DNA of 64,000 nucleotides from Capsicum annuum (lineage: Eukaryota; Streptophyta; Magnoliopsida; Solanales; Solanaceae), in the NCBI RefSeq assembly GCF_002878395.1, contig NC_061121.1, positions 16,306,059-16,370,058 of the forward strand, in the 5' to 3' direction. Shown here in pieces: positions 21,674 through 34,400 of this stretch (position 1 is its first letter; the number at the start of each line of letters is the position of its first letter). The notes beneath the pieces are model-generated. The model ran no database searches, was not told the origin of the DNA, and worked only from the letters and a program-made list of their open reading frames with translations. The position numbers were made by a program, and so were the translations under genes.

Positions 21674-21976
21674 GGTACCAAGGTATGTCAAGTGTTCATC
21701 CAAGGGTTTATTCCCACCCTTGGAGTTCAGGAACATTTTTGAAATTTCAAATTAATGGATTTTACGAATTTCATAGTTTGATTTGAATGTGTTCATGACT
21801 ATTATGTTAATAGGGTTTCTAATCCATGAGTAGTTGCAAGATTCATGTGAATTTATTTATTATGTGGGTAGGATCATGTGAATTTATGCTAAAGCTTTAA
21901 AATCATGAATTTGGAATGTGAAACCATGGTGTCGACATGTTGTTTGCTATCATGTGCCCAAAACATGCTCCCTAAG
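21674..21976 (+). mobile_element. Element E, LTR fragment 2
   Basis: It resumes with AAGGTATGTCAAGTGTTCAT (about 21680) and a hairpin at 21700-21723 (CCAAGGGT, 8-nt loop, ACCCTTGG). The rest parallels element C's LTR downstream of its hairpin. It is interrupted at 21976 by C, whose flanks CTAAG and CCAAG form a near-perfect target duplication. Confidence 0.78.
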
Positions 21977-24438
21977 TGTAGTACCCCATATCCCATTAGC
22001 TTATTTAATTCTCAGTCTATGAGTTATCCAATGTAAAACTTTTGAAATACTCAGTATTTTTTAGTTTAGAGCCTACGAATGCTTTAAAATTTAGTCATCT
22101 TTGCAACGATATAAAATTTGCCCGAATCTGATACCGTGGTGAAGAGTTAGAACAGTTTATGTACAAACAGTGGCTCACCTTGATTAAGCTACATCAAGGT
22201 GAGTATCACGTGGTGCAATCCATCGCATCACACTAAAGGCCATTTCGACATTTGTCAATTTCAAGAGGGTCACTACGATTGCACCGTGTTGCGGTGAACC
22301 CCAAAACAACAATTGTCATAATCTAGAGAGTCACTGCAATTTCATTATGTCGCAGTGGATATATTGATGACCCATTCAATGTATCATGGTGAGGCCTTAA
22401 TCGGCATTCTAGTTGCAGAACTTTAAACCCCAATGGCAACTTAGACTTTTCCCATGACCCAGATCAGCCTTAAACACAAAATTAATCCCTAAATGACCTA
22501 AATATATCATTATTCACTCAATTTTCCCCAAACTACATCATTCTTGCTCAAAATCAAGAAACCCTAGTTTAAAAGTTCAAGAACAAGGCTCAAGAATTTC
22601 TCCAAGGACCTTCATTAATTATCTTTCCAAGGTGTGTTAGATATTCATTCATGGGTCCCTTTCACCCATGAAGCTCAAGAGTCCCTTTTTAAAACTATAA
22701 GTGTGTGGAATTATGAATTCCCTTATTTCAAATTGATTGTATGCATGTCTATGTTGTTATTCGGGTTATTAATCCATGATTATTATAAGATTCATGAATT
22801 TAGAATAATATTTATGGTGAATTATGTGAATTGTATGCTAAACCTTTGAATTTGAAAATGAATATTGTATTCATGATTACATGTGTTAACTATCATCATG
22901 TGAAATATTCCATGCTCCCCAACTATTTGCTAAAATGCCTATGTAAAGTAAATAATGGAATCGTGATATGGCATTATGTGGTCCCAATCATGTACAATCT
23001 TATTCCCTATAAGTGTTTGTGAAATGTCTCTATTGATGAAATATGAACTAGGGAATATTGTTATGTTATTCAAGATCATGTTATGCTTTAGTTTTCATGC
23101 TATCGAGTCCTGGGGGTATTTAATACCCGACAATTTACCTAATTACCTAGAACCAGTGTCTATTACAAAATAGTCTCAGTCATGTCACTATCATTACCAC
23201 TCTCAGTCAGTTATAGAACTCAGTAGAACTTAGTTAGTTACAGAACTCTAGAAAATTTAGTAAACTCAATATTAGTTCAGTTCAATATAATCAGTTTAGA
23301 GCCTTTCAGTTGGGAGTAGGATTCAACACTGAGTGAACCCAAGGATAGGGCCCACCTACTAGTAGAGGGTGTGATCATTAGAAAAAATCCTTTCATTCTA
23401 AAACTACGTAGCTAACGTAGGTTTAGACATTAAACTGCCAGTTGAGCATTGATGAGGTGGCTTAACATGCCAGAAGAGGGTTTCCACTGTTCTTATTAGA
23501 GTACCTTCCAGATAAGGGTAACTCTCAGCTTGTCTTTACCCATGGCACAGTACTGACACCCTTCTAATTGGGGTTACATATTGGACCCCAACTCAGCTAT
23601 TTTATCTTATTTGGGGCATGTCATTTAGATGATTACATTCCACAGTTTCAGTCTTAGTCTTCAGAATAGAACTTAGTTAAGTTCTACAGAATTAGGACTT
23701 CAGATACAGTAAATAAGTATCAATGATTCAATTATTAGTAATTGCAGATTATCAGTTATTCAGTATCAAAATTTAGTATTTAGCTTTAGATAAGCTCTGT
23801 TATTGCAGGTATGTATGCACAGTACTGCATACCCAGTATTTTAGCAGTCTCAATTATTTATGTACTCTCATGTTCAGTTACTTTATATTATCCCGTCAGT
23901 ATTATTCATACATATGAACCCTTGCATTCAAATTTACCTTATCTAGCATACTATTACATTCCCATGTACTAACGTATACTTTCTTGCGCTATGATGTTTC
24001 ATATCATAGGTTCGGATGCTCATGTTCCCGATCATGCATTGTCAGATTCAAATTCAGATTCAACCAGCAGTAGATTTAGTAGTGAGTCCTCATCATTCGA
24101 GAATATTCTTTTATTACTCTGATTTAGTAGTTTCAGTACTTTAGTGGATAGAGTTAGTTGAGGGCTTGTCCCGTTCAACTCCACACTGTCAAACAATTCA
24201 GATTAGAGACTTTTTAGAATAGATGTTCAGACAGTTTACAATTTTGCAGATACTATTAGATGTTGTGTTTTCTTAGTATTTCAGATATTTGAACTTTATG
24301 GCATTTCAGCCTACTATTCCATATTTTTACAGTATATTATTCAGTTCTTAGTTATAGATATTCATCATGAATTAGCTTGTGGTCCTTCAGGGTCGTAAGC
24401 ACCGTAAAGTGTCTGGGGTATAAAATCAGGGCATTACA
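21977..24438 (+). mobile_element. Element C 5' LTR
   Basis: 2462 bp from TGTAGTACCCCATA to CAGGGCATTACA. A block of CACCGCAT/GTGGTGA-type motifs lies at 22120-22400, and a hairpin at 22648-22672 (TTCATGGGT, loop CCCTTTC, ACCCATGAA). It aligns with 29605-31452 plus 37162-37778; over 225 bp after the hairpin I counted 17 differences by eye. Small open frames inside it are chance. Confidence 0.9.
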
Positions 24439-24442
24439 AACT

Positions 24443-24454
24443 TGGTATCAAAGC
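24443..24454 (+). other. Primer-binding site of element C (initiator tRNA-Met)
   Basis: TGGTATCAAAGC lies 4 nt after the LTR end. The expected form is TGGTATCAGAGC, so one G has become A. Confidence 0.82.
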
Positions 24455-24661
24455 ATAAGGTTCAACAGTGTCCTAGGAAGTCTAAAAGCCAATTCTAGTA
24501 AAGTCTTGTGCATAGGTGTGTAGCGCTCAACACTTATGGACAAGAGGCTATAAGATGTTTTAGGAATAGTTTCCCCTCTTTGAGTATTCATGTCGTGCGA
24601 GTGAGCATGAGCTCTAGTTAAACTCTCAGTCTAATCTATTTCTTCCTTTCATTTATAGAAC
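24455..24661 (+). other. Element C 5' untranslated leader
   Basis: Non-coding sequence between the primer site and the gag ATG at 24662. It shares the general leader layout seen in A and J. No other feature was seen. Confidence 0.55.
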
Positions 24662-25728
24662 ATGCCTCGTAAGAAGGGTAAAAAAAGAAAAACTAGAAAT
24701 CATTCAGCACCTCAGCCCGTTTAGACAGATCCCCTAGAAGAGTACGTCTCTTATGTAGAGTTTAGAGCTACATTCACTACTTTAGCCAATTAAGTTTCAG
24801 CTTAAAATGAATGGCTAGCTACTAATCTGGCCAACCCAGTGGCCAATACTGATGCAGCCAAGTTTCAGGACTTCACCCAAATGAATCTTTCTCTAGTCTC
24901 AGGATCAAAGTTAGAAGAGGATCCATAAGAGTTCCTAGATCAGAATCATAAAGTCACAGACATCATGGGAGTGACTTCCAAGTGAGAGAACTGAGTTAGC
25001 CACTTATAAACTACAAGATATAGCTTATACATAGTTTAATTAGTGAAAATTAGACAGGGGTACCGATGTAGTGCCCGTAGAGTGGAAAGAGTTTGCCATT
25101 GCCTTCCTAGACCGATTCTTTCCCTTAGAACTGAAAGAGGCAAAGTGTTAGAATTCATCAATCTCAGGAAAAGTAGTATGAGGGTGAAATATTATTTTCT
25201 CAATTTGACTAATTGATCCAGATATGCTCTTCATGTAGTAGCTGATAATAGTTCTAGATGATTAAGTTTATGTTTGAAGTGTCTGATAGTATGGTAAAAG
25301 GGTGTAGGACCGTAATACTGATTAATGAGATAGACTTGTCTTTGCTAATGGTCCATGCTCAACAGATAGAGAAGAAGAAGAATAATAAGGAGAGAGAGAG
25401 GAAGAATAATGTACCTAGAATATCTAGGTTTAATTTTAGTCATCCTAAGACAGAGGGCAGTAATTGTTTCCAGTTCTGCCTAAAGTCTTCAGTTCTAGCT
25501 CCATCCTTAGCCAATGCTCCAATCCCTAAGTTTAGAAATGGTAACAATGATAGGGCGCCAGGCTCTAAGTCTCAGGGTAGTGTCAGTAGTGCTCAAACAA
25601 ATCCTTTTTCTCAAACAAATCCTCTTTCTCAAACTTGTGGTAAGAACCATCAGGGTGTTTGCAAATCTGGCAGTGATATTTGTTTTAAATGTGGCAAGCC
25701 AGGCCATAGACTCAAAGATTGTCCTTAG
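24662..25728 (+). pseudogene. Element C gag remnant with intact zinc knuckle
   Basis: The ATG at 24662 starts MPRKKGKKRKTRNHSAPQP, followed by a stop and then readable gag (EYVSYVEFRATFTTLAN, then NEWLATNLANPVANTDAA). Many stops and at least one frameshift lie between 24720 and 25258. From 25258 a 156-codon open stretch carries the C-terminal part and a perfect CX2CX4HX4C zinc knuckle, CFKCGKPGHRLKDC (25681-25722), which would bind the RNA genome. Gag ends with a stop right after the knuckle, where protease would continue. Confidence 0.85.
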
Positions 25729-25879
25729 TCAGGTTATCAGTGTCAGTATAACCACCCTTCAGCTCGGTCCGGTCACCTAAATTAGTAGGGTGCCATTTTT
25801 AATGTCACCAGTGGGCAACACCCAAATAGTCTCTATGCACTTCAGTCCAGACAAGATCTGGAAAATTCTCTTGATGTGG

Positions 25880-26320
25880 TCACTGATACTTTATAGATCT
25901 TGCACTTACATGTTTATGCCTTATTAGATCCATGAGCTTCTCTATCTTTTGTAACACCCAACATAGCATTTAACTTTAAAATAAAATCAAAAATCTTAAA
26001 GAACCATTCTTAGTGTCTACCCAAGTAGGTTAATCTATCATAGCTCGGTGGGTATACAGGAACTGTCCGATTATAATATCTCAAAAATTCCCTTCAATAG
26101 ACTTAATAGAATTGGAGATGGCAGATTTCAACATCATTCACGGCATGGATTGGCTTAATTCATGATATGCCTCAGTTGATTATAGAAACAGAATTTTTCA
26201 TTTTGCATTTCCAAATGAACCAGTCCTTGAATAGAGGGGTAGTACTACAGCGCTTAAGGGTCAGTTGATTTCATACCTTAGAGAGAGAGAAATGATATCC
26301 AAGGAATGTGTCTATCATCT
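25880..26320 (+). pseudogene. Element C aspartic protease remnant
   Basis: Near 25905-25970 the frame reads HVYALLDP*ASLSFVTPNIAF. The active-site Gly is replaced by a stop codon (GGA to TGA). Downstream motifs (GGYTGTVRL region and IEFFILHF-like text) are split over frames. The protease cannot be active. Position and wording match the protease of element A. Confidence 0.72.
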
Positions 26321-26339
26321 TGTCCGAGTCAAAGAGTCT

Positions 26340-27170
26340 AATTCAGAAACCCCAGTATTGAGTCAGTTCTAGTAGTAAATGATTTCTCAGATGTCTTTCC
26401 TAAAGATCTTCCTAGAGTCTCTCTCGAAAGAAAAATAGACTCCGAAATAGACCTTCTTCTAGATACTAAGCCTATATATATATTCTGCCATATAGAATGG
26501 CACCAATAGAACTCAGACAGTTGAAATAATAGTTAACGAATCTCTTAAATAAGGGGTTCATCAAACCCAGCTTTTCCCCATGGGGCACACCAGTCTTATT
26601 CGTTTATTATAAAGATGGTTCTTTCAGAATGTGTATAGATTACCATCAGTTAAACAAAGTCATAATCAATAATAAGTATCCACTTCCCAGAATCGATGAC
26701 TTATTTGATCAACTTCAGGGTGCTATTTACTTTTTTAATATAGACCTTAGATCAGGCTATCATCAGCTCAAAGTTAGAGAATGTGACATTTTGAAAATAG
26801 CTTTCCAAACCCGGTATGGTCACTTTGAGTTTCTAGTCATGTCCTTTGGTCTTACAATTGTCCCAGCAGCTTGTATGGACTTAATGAATCATGTGTTCAA
26901 ATAGTACTTAGACATGTTCATTATAGTCTTCATCGACGACATTCTTGTCTATTGCCATAGGAATAATGATCATGTAAGTCACCTCATACTTCAGACTCTC
27001 AAAACTCATCAGTTTTTCACCAAATTTAGTAAATGTGAATTTTGGCTATGGTTAGTAGAATTCCTTAGTCATATTATTTTTGATGATGACATTAGGATTG
27101 ATCCTCAAAAGATTGAAGTAGTAAAAATTGGCCTGGACCCATCTCTCTATTAGATATTAGGAGTTTATTG
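26340..27170 (+). pseudogene. Element C reverse transcriptase remnant
   Basis: The RT core reads well from 26629: [20 protein letters not shown], then [36 protein letters not shown] and, after one stop near 26903, [15 protein letters not shown] with both catalytic aspartates. Then KCEFWLWLVEFLSHIIF leads into the connection domain. The segment before 26629 (DLPRVSLERKID, then [20 protein letters not shown]) is broken by stops. The protein copies element RNA into DNA. The motifs are the same set as in element A, so C is a related plus-strand chromovirus. Confidence 0.87.
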
Positions 27171-27870
27171 GGTTTAGCTGTCTATTACCGTTGGTTGTTG
27201 AAGGGTTTTCATCTATTGCATCCCCTATGTCTATGTTGACTAAGAAAAAAGTCAAGTTTTAGTGGTCAGACTTATGAGAAAAGAGTTTTTAGGAGTTAAA
27301 GACTCGACTCACCTCAGCCCCAGTTCTTACCTTTCTAGAGGGTTCAGATGGGTCTATTATACATTGTGATGCATCCAGAGTAGGTTTAGGTTGTGTCCTC
27401 ATGTAAAATGGTAAGGTCATATGCTACGCCTCTAGATAGCTTAAGCTTCATGAGAAGAATTACCCTACTTATGATCTTGAGTTAGCAGCAATAGTGATCA
27501 CCTTGAATATTTAAAGGCACTACTTGTATCGGGTACATGTAGATGTGTTCACAGATCACAAAAGTCCTAAGTATGTCTTTTCTTATAATGATTTGAACTT
27601 GCATTAGAGAAGACGGTTAAAGCTCTTGAAAGATTATGACATGAGACTTCTTTATCATCCGGGTAAGGCTAATGTAGTGGCTGATACTCTCAATAGATTA
27701 TCTATGGGTAGTATTGCTCATATTGAGGATAGTAAGAAGAAAATTGCTCAGGAAGTCCATCATCTGGCCCGACTAGGTGTCTACTTATTCGATTCAATAG
27801 AAGGTAGTGTTTGGGTTCAGAACAGTTCAGAAACATCTCTAGTTTTAGAGATGAAGAAAAAATAGGATAG
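27171..27870 (+). pseudogene. Element C RNase H remnant
   Basis: The first motif reads IIHCDASRVGLGCVLM (about 27355-27405, with the catalytic Asp), then a mutated ICYASR*LKLHEKNYPTYDL, ELAAIVITL and the DVFTDHKS motif (about 27543). A 79-codon open stretch at 27626-27865 contains [19 protein letters not shown] and LSMGSIAH. Stop codons separate the blocks. It removes the RNA template strand in the family. Confidence 0.82.
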
Positions 27871-29040
27871 AGATCCCAGTTTGGTGAAGTTGAAAGAGTC
27901 AGTCAGAGATCAGAAAGTAGAGGTTTTCTCACAAGGGGAAGATGGTAAGTTGCATTGCCAAGGTCAGCTATGTTTTTTGGATGTAGACAACTTGAGGCAA
28001 CAAATTCTAGCAGAAGAACATGGTGTGCGTTACTCTATTCATCCAGGGGCAACTAAGATGTTTCTTGATTTTCGGGAGATCTATTAGTGGAGTGGGATGA
28101 AAAGAGATATTGTAGAGTTTGTAGCTAAGTTCTCTACATGTCAGTAAGTTACGATTGAGCACCAGAAACCTAGTGGGTCCATGCAGGAGTTCAGTATTCC
28201 CACATGGAAATGGGAAGAAGTAAACATAGACTTTGTGATGGGTTTGCCTCATACTCATCATAAGCATGATTTTCTATGGGTTGTCAAAGACAAGATGACC
28301 AAATCAGCTCATTTATTGCCAGTTCATACCTCCTATTCAGCCGAGGACTATGCTAAACTCTATATCAAGGAGTTGGTCAAGTTACATGGAGTCCCAGTGT
28401 CCATTATCTTAGATAAAGGTACCCAGTTCACCTCTTATTTTTGGAAAGCATTCCGGAAAGGTGTTGATACCGAAGTTCATCTTAGTACAACCTTACACCC
28501 TAAGAAATATGGTCAAGTAGAATGGACCACTCAAACTCTAGAAGATATGTTGAGAGCATGCGTTGTTGATTTTAACGGTAGTTGGGATGACCACTTGCCT
28601 TTAATCGAGTTTGCATATAATGACAGCTATCATTCCAGTATCAACATGGCTCCATATTAAGCTCTCTATGGTAGGAGATAAAGATCTCTAATCTGTTCGT
28701 TTGAGGTAGGTGATGCCACAGTAGTAGGGAGTAACTTAGTGTTCGATGCCTTAGAGAAGGTCCAGCTAATCAGAGAAATGCTTCGGGCTGCCCATAGCCA
28801 ATAGAAATCTTATGCATATGTGAGGATAAAGGATCTCAAGTTTAAGGTCGGTGATTTTGTATTCTTGAAAATCTCTCTCATGAAGGGGGTAAAGAGGTTC
28901 AACAAGAAGGGAAATCTTAGTCCCCGATATGTCAGTCCTTATAGAATTCTCAGTCGCTTCAGCACGGTAGCTTTTGAGCACGAATTACCTTCAGATCTAG
29001 CTTCAGTGCATCTAGTTTTCCATGTCTCCTAACTAAAGAA
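27871..29040 (+). pseudogene. Element C integrase remnant
   Basis: The N-terminal zinc region reads HGVRYSIHPGATKMFLDF (28020-28075), but the first Cys of the CPXC pair is Phe (AKFSTC). The core at 28181-28660 is open for 159 codons. It keeps the first Asp (VNIDFVMGLP), a changed second block (IILDKGTQF, usually SDRGTQF, Asp kept) and the third-residue Glu in GQVEWTTQTLEDMLRA. The GPF/Y-like part continues at 28820-29032 (VGDFVFLKISLMKGVKRF, then YVSPYRILSRFS). Several stops and a frameshift remain. Integrase would join cDNA to the host genome. Confidence 0.85.
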
Positions 29041-29074
29041 ATACATTAGTGACCCAGCAGTCGTAGTTCCTTAG

Positions 29075-29255
29075 AGAATGATTTTCTTTTGAAGAGGTTC
29101 CAGGCCAGATCCTCGATCATCATATTCACAATTGAGGAACAAAAAGTACCCTTAGTAAAAGTTTTTTGGAAGAATCATCCATTGAGAGAGCTACTTGGGA
29201 AGCAGAAGAAAATATGCGAACCAAGTATTCTTACCTTTTCTCCATAAGCTCGGAT
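29075..29255 (+). pseudogene. Element C chromodomain, frameshifted
   Basis: After integrase the text reads FEEVPGQILDHHIHN, a stop, then KYPLVKVFWKNHP. After a frame change it reads IERATWEAEENMRTKYSYL. Both halves match the Tekay-type chromodomain seen intact in A and nearly so in L. In this group the chromodomain is the very end of pol. Confidence 0.75.
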
Positions 29256-29589
29256 CCAGCTTAATGTAACAGTTTTCCTTAACTCTACTCAGTTCCATAT
29301 TAAGAAATAATACTAAACTTGGTATCCATTATCGTTGCATATTCAGTCATGCATTAATAAATTAGTTAAGACATGTACCCATGCATCAGATATGCATGTT
29401 CAGTATGAAAATTCAACTATCAGTAATTTCAGCCATGTATTCCATGCATCAGAACTACATGTCTAGTAAATGAACTTAGTTTATCATGGCTCAATCATGT
29501 AGTCGTGTTTCCTTTATTCATGTTCAGTGTTTCAACTCAGTCTATCAGTGTTTCTCATCTTAATCAGTCTCATTCGAGGATGAATGCTC
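29256..29589 (+). other. Element C, region between pol and 3' LTR
   Basis: Non-coding. Repeated ATGCATCAGATATGCATGTTCAGT-like text in 29385-29465 mirrors the repeats found in A and K at the same place. No gene seen. Confidence 0.55.
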
Positions 29590-29604
29590 TCAAGGGGGAG
29601 ATAA
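29590..29604 (+). other. Polypurine tract of element C
   Basis: TCAAGGGGGAGATAA directly precedes the TG of the 3' LTR. It is the clearest polypurine tract in the window. Confidence 0.85.
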
Positions 29605-31452
29605 TGTAATACCCCATATTCCCTTAACTTATTTAATTCTCAATTTATGATTTATCCAAAGTAAAAAAATTTAAATACACAGTAATTTTTAGTTTAGAGC
29701 CTACCAATGCATAGGAAATTTAGTCAGCTTTCCAGCGATATAAAATTCACCAAAATCTGATACTCGGCCGAAGAGTTAGAACAATTATGTAGAAATAGTG
29801 GCTCACCACGATTAGGCTGCATCATGGTGAGTACTGCGATGAGCAATCCAGCGCATCTCATTGAAGGACATTTTGACATTTGTCAATTTCCAAAGGGCCA
29901 TCGAGATTGCACCGCATCGTGGTGAACCCCAAAACAACAATTGCCATGATCCAGAGAGTTACCATGATTCCACCGCGTCATGAAGGATATAGCAATGACC
30001 CTTTCATCGCAACGTGGTAAGGCCTTAATCGGTATTGTAGTTGTAAGACTTTAAATCACAAGGTCAACTTAGACTTTTCCCATGACCCAGATCTGCCTTA
30101 AACACGAAATTAATCCTTAAATGATGTAAATATATCATTATTCACTCAATTATCCCCAAATTACATCATTCTCTCTCAGAAATAAGAAACCCTAGTTTCA
30201 AAAATTCAAGAACAAGGATCAAGAATTTCTCCAAGAACCTTCAAGAATTATCATTCTAAGGTGTGTTAGATGTTCATTCATGGGTCCCTTTCACCCATGA
30301 AGCTCAAGAGTCCCTTTTTAAAACTACAAGTGTATGGAATTGTGAATTCCCTTGTTTGAAATTGATTGTATGCATGTATATGATGTTATTGAGGTTATTA
30401 TTCCATGATTATTATAAGATTCATGAATTAAGAATAATACTTATGAGAAATTATGTGAATTGCATACTAAACCTTTGAATTTGAAAATGAATATTGTATT
30501 CATGATTACATGTGTTAACTATCATCATGTGAAATACTCAATTCTCCCCAAGTGTTTGCTCAAATGCCTATATGAAGTAGATAATGGAATCATGGCATGT
30601 CATTATATGGTTCCAATCATGTACAATCTTATGCTATACAAGTGTTTGATGAAAGATCTATATTGATGAATTATGAATAAGAGAATATTGTTATGTTATT
30701 CAAGATCATGTTATGCTTTAGTTTTCATGCTATAGAGACTCGGGGGTATTTAATACTCAAATATTTAGATGATTACCTAGAGCCAGTGTCAGTTATAGAA
30801 TAGTATCAGCCATGTCATGATCAGTACTACTCTTAGTCAGTTACAGAACTCAGTAGAACTCAGTTAGTTATAGAACTCAGGAAAATTCAGTAAAATTAGT
30901 ATCAATTTAGTTTAGTATAATCGGTTTAGAGTCTTTTAGTTGGGAGTAGGATTCAGCACCGAATGAAACCAAGGATGGGGGCTCACCTGCCAGTAGAGGG
31001 TGTGATCCTTAGAAGCAACCCTTGCATTCCAGAACTACATAGCCAATGTAGGTTAGGACATCAACCTACCAGTTGAGGGTTGATGAGGTACCTTAACCTG
31101 CCAGATTAGGGTTTTCATCGCTCTTATTAGAGTACCTGCTAGATAAAGGTAACTCTTAACTTATCTTTATCTGTGGCACAGTACTGACACCCTTCAAATC
31201 AGGGTTATAGATTAGACCCAAACTCAACTATCTTATCTTATTTGGGGCATGTCGGTTAGATGATTACCTCCAACAATTTTAGTCTCAGTCTTCTGAATAG
31301 AACTCAGTTAAGTTCTACGGAATTAGGAATGTCAGATACAGTCAATCAGTAATAGTGATACAGTATTAGTAATTATATATTATCAGTTACTCAATATCAG
31401 AATTCAGTACTTATCTTTAAATAAGCTCAGTTACAGCATGTATGTATGTACA
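29605..31452 (+). mobile_element. Element C 3' LTR, first part
   Basis: It starts TGTAATACCCCATATTCC and aligns to the 5' LTR. The hairpin is at 30277-30301. It is interrupted at 31453 by solo LTR D, with target duplication GTACA before and ATACA after. No coding region. Confidence 0.9.
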
Positions 31453-34400
31453 TGTAATACCCCAAACTTTTCTTAATCTTAATTTCACATCGAGAAGGTT
31501 AAAGAATGACTTCCTAAGTGAGAATCATTTAAACATTATGAAATTTCCCCAATTTCTACTTTTTATCACATGGGCAAATAAGATTCATCGATATAAGATT
31601 CGCCCAAATCCGATAACTGGGCAAGAATTTATGGCTAATTTAAGTCCTAGTCATAAAACAATCATTTTATTGCTTAGCGCGTCGAGGAGGAGGCCTATTT
31701 AACAATTGTCAAATTCTAGTAGACTAGCGCAATTGTGGCATGTCGTACTGAAGTTTTAGGTCCCAACCAGTGGGACAATGAGATGGCTCCGCGTTGCAGT
31801 GTCCCCAAGAATCCCTATAACACCCCAATTTTCTAGAATCAAAATGTCATACGGTGCTTATGATCCCAAAGGACCATAAGCTAACCCTCTTCTGATATCT
31901 ATACCTAAGCACTACATAATATAACAAAATAAATGCAGAAACTGGCAAAAACTTGTCATAAGGTTCAAATATCTAAAATACTCAAAACCGAAAACTAAAT
32001 ACTAATACATCTGCCTGAGAAATCCTCTAACTGTCTGAGCTGTGGAGTTGATGGGACATGTCCCCAACTAAATCCGTCTACTAAAAATAAACTGAATCTA
32101 ATGAAGTACTAAAATAAGAAACATCCTCGGATGATAAGGACTCACTACTACATCTACCACTGATAGGGTACTCTAGATCTCATGCTTCTGAACCTATGGC
32201 ATCAAATAAAACACCATAGCAGAAATGCATCAGTACGTTTGAATGTACTAAGTATGTAAATAGCGTAAAGCTGAATGCAAAGGCTTATGCATGAACACAA
32301 CTTAACTAAATGATATGCAAGAGTTGGATTAGCATATCTAGAGAATCTATAACTACTTAACATACCGTGACTGAGCATACTAGGACTGAATCTGAAATTG
32401 ATACCCATACTTATTAATACTGATAAACTGGATGACTGAGTCTACTGATAATGGATATCGACTGGCTAAATCTGAGATCAAACCTATCTAGAGGAATGAC
32501 CTTTAGATCTTCGGATAATGATTGAGATTTACTAAGCTATGATCAGGCCTAACTGATAGGTGATCTATGAAACTGATAATGATAATACTCAATTGAATCT
32601 GAGACTAAGATCAAGCCTACCTGATGGGTGATCTTGGTAAGTATTAATACTGAATAACTTTGTGTGAGACCAGGCCTATCTAACGGGTGGTCTATGAATT
32701 ACTGGAACTATCTGAGTTCCTTACTGAGATAGATGACTATATCTAACAGTCTTGATTTTTGAGTTCTACTCTAAAGACTGATACTGAAACTGAAATTGTG
32801 GGAGTTCTCACTTAACCGACATACCCCAATTTTAAACTAATGGGGTCCAACCTGTAACCCCAGCTAGAAGGGTGTCACTACCGTGCCACAGGTAAAGACC
32901 TCTCTAGTCAAACCTCTCTAATGGGTGACCCTCAAGAGGAAGTCAGCCTAAGGATATGTGGACTCTTGCAGGTAGTCTAGCCTTTATCTGATGGGTGACT
33001 CCTCATCCTATGCTGGCTACGTAGTTCTGGAGTATAGGTATTTTTGCTAATGACTCTGCCTCTCTAATAAGGAAACCATCATCCTGTACTCGCTCGGTTC
33101 TAGTTCCTACTCCCAACTAAAATACTCTTAACTAATCCTTAACTGAACTTAGACTAAGCTGAATATTGTTACTGATTATCTTACTTGACTAATATGACTG
33201 AGTTCACTTGGTTCCATTATCTGAAGAAATATGTCTAAATTCTACTTTCTATCTGAATACTATGGAGTTCTGTAACTCACTGATCTTTACTGGAATCTAA
33301 TCTAAATACTGAATACTACTAAGATCTAAACTGTGTTCTGAGCTTGAATAGACTGAATACTAAGGTTTACTAAATTTTCTTAACGTCTGTACTGACTAAA
33401 TTCTACTAATCATAGCACGACTGAGATTCTCTTGAATTGACTCAGCTCTAGGCACACATCTATATTTTTTAGGTACAAGTACCCCCAGGACTCAATGGAA
33501 AGAAACTAACAAACATGACTGCTTAAATATATAACCAACATCCACATCATAACAATAATCTATCACATCAACATCATAACATTAGTCTATCATTCACAAC
33601 ATCATCAAGGAATTATCACTTCAAGCACTTGGGAACATTCAACATGTAAATTGTAGATAGAGGTATGTTATTGTCTCATGAATTATTCAACAATGAAAAT
33701 CCACATGAATAGAAAGCACATGCAACATACTATTCTTTATTCATCTTGGTATTACAACAAACACTAGATATGCATTACTCGTCACAAAGTTGAGGGTTTA
33801 TACCTAATATTCCACAATGATACTATTTTCTTCATATAAGCATTCTACCCAACATATAGGAGGCACACTTAGGTCTTACAACAATTCATTACCCCTAATT
33901 AACATGATTGCATAATTTAATATGCTTCTTGAAGAGGCTTTGTCATAAATATCAGATAATTAACACTTACTAAGGTCAAAGTTTGCATCTTTACAACCAA
34001 GACATGAATTAAAACTAAATATCAACATGAACTTCATCCTCAATTCACATGTATCATAAAATCTCATGAAAACATAAAATTAAGAATTTTATAAAGGGTG
34101 CTTGAACTTCTTGGGTGGAAGGAACCCAATAATCAACAGTTGGATATCTTAGTTTCTTAATTTGGAGAGACTTAATGGAGGAATTCTTGAGTTCTTGAAA
34201 TCCTAGGTCGTTCTTGAGAGAAAACCTTATAATTTGGGTTGAATAAGGCTGAATCTTGAAAGAGGTATAATGTTTCTTTAAGGTTCTTGAAGAAATCCTT
34301 AGGCTTGTTCTTGATTTTTCTTGACTAGGGTTTAACCCCTTTGGGAGAGAATGTTCTTGTTCTTGAGGAGATGATCTTGAGAGAATACCCTAATCTTGTG

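Noticed and set aside
20149..21678. Clear target duplication around F
   Set aside because: ATTAC and GGTAC share only three of five bases, so I do not use them as proof of the boundary.
22634..23173. Overlapping small plus-strand frames, repeated at 30263-30666
   Set aside because: Both sets are in the LTR pair of element C downstream of the hairpin. They are kept only because the LTRs are similar, and they have different stops in each copy.
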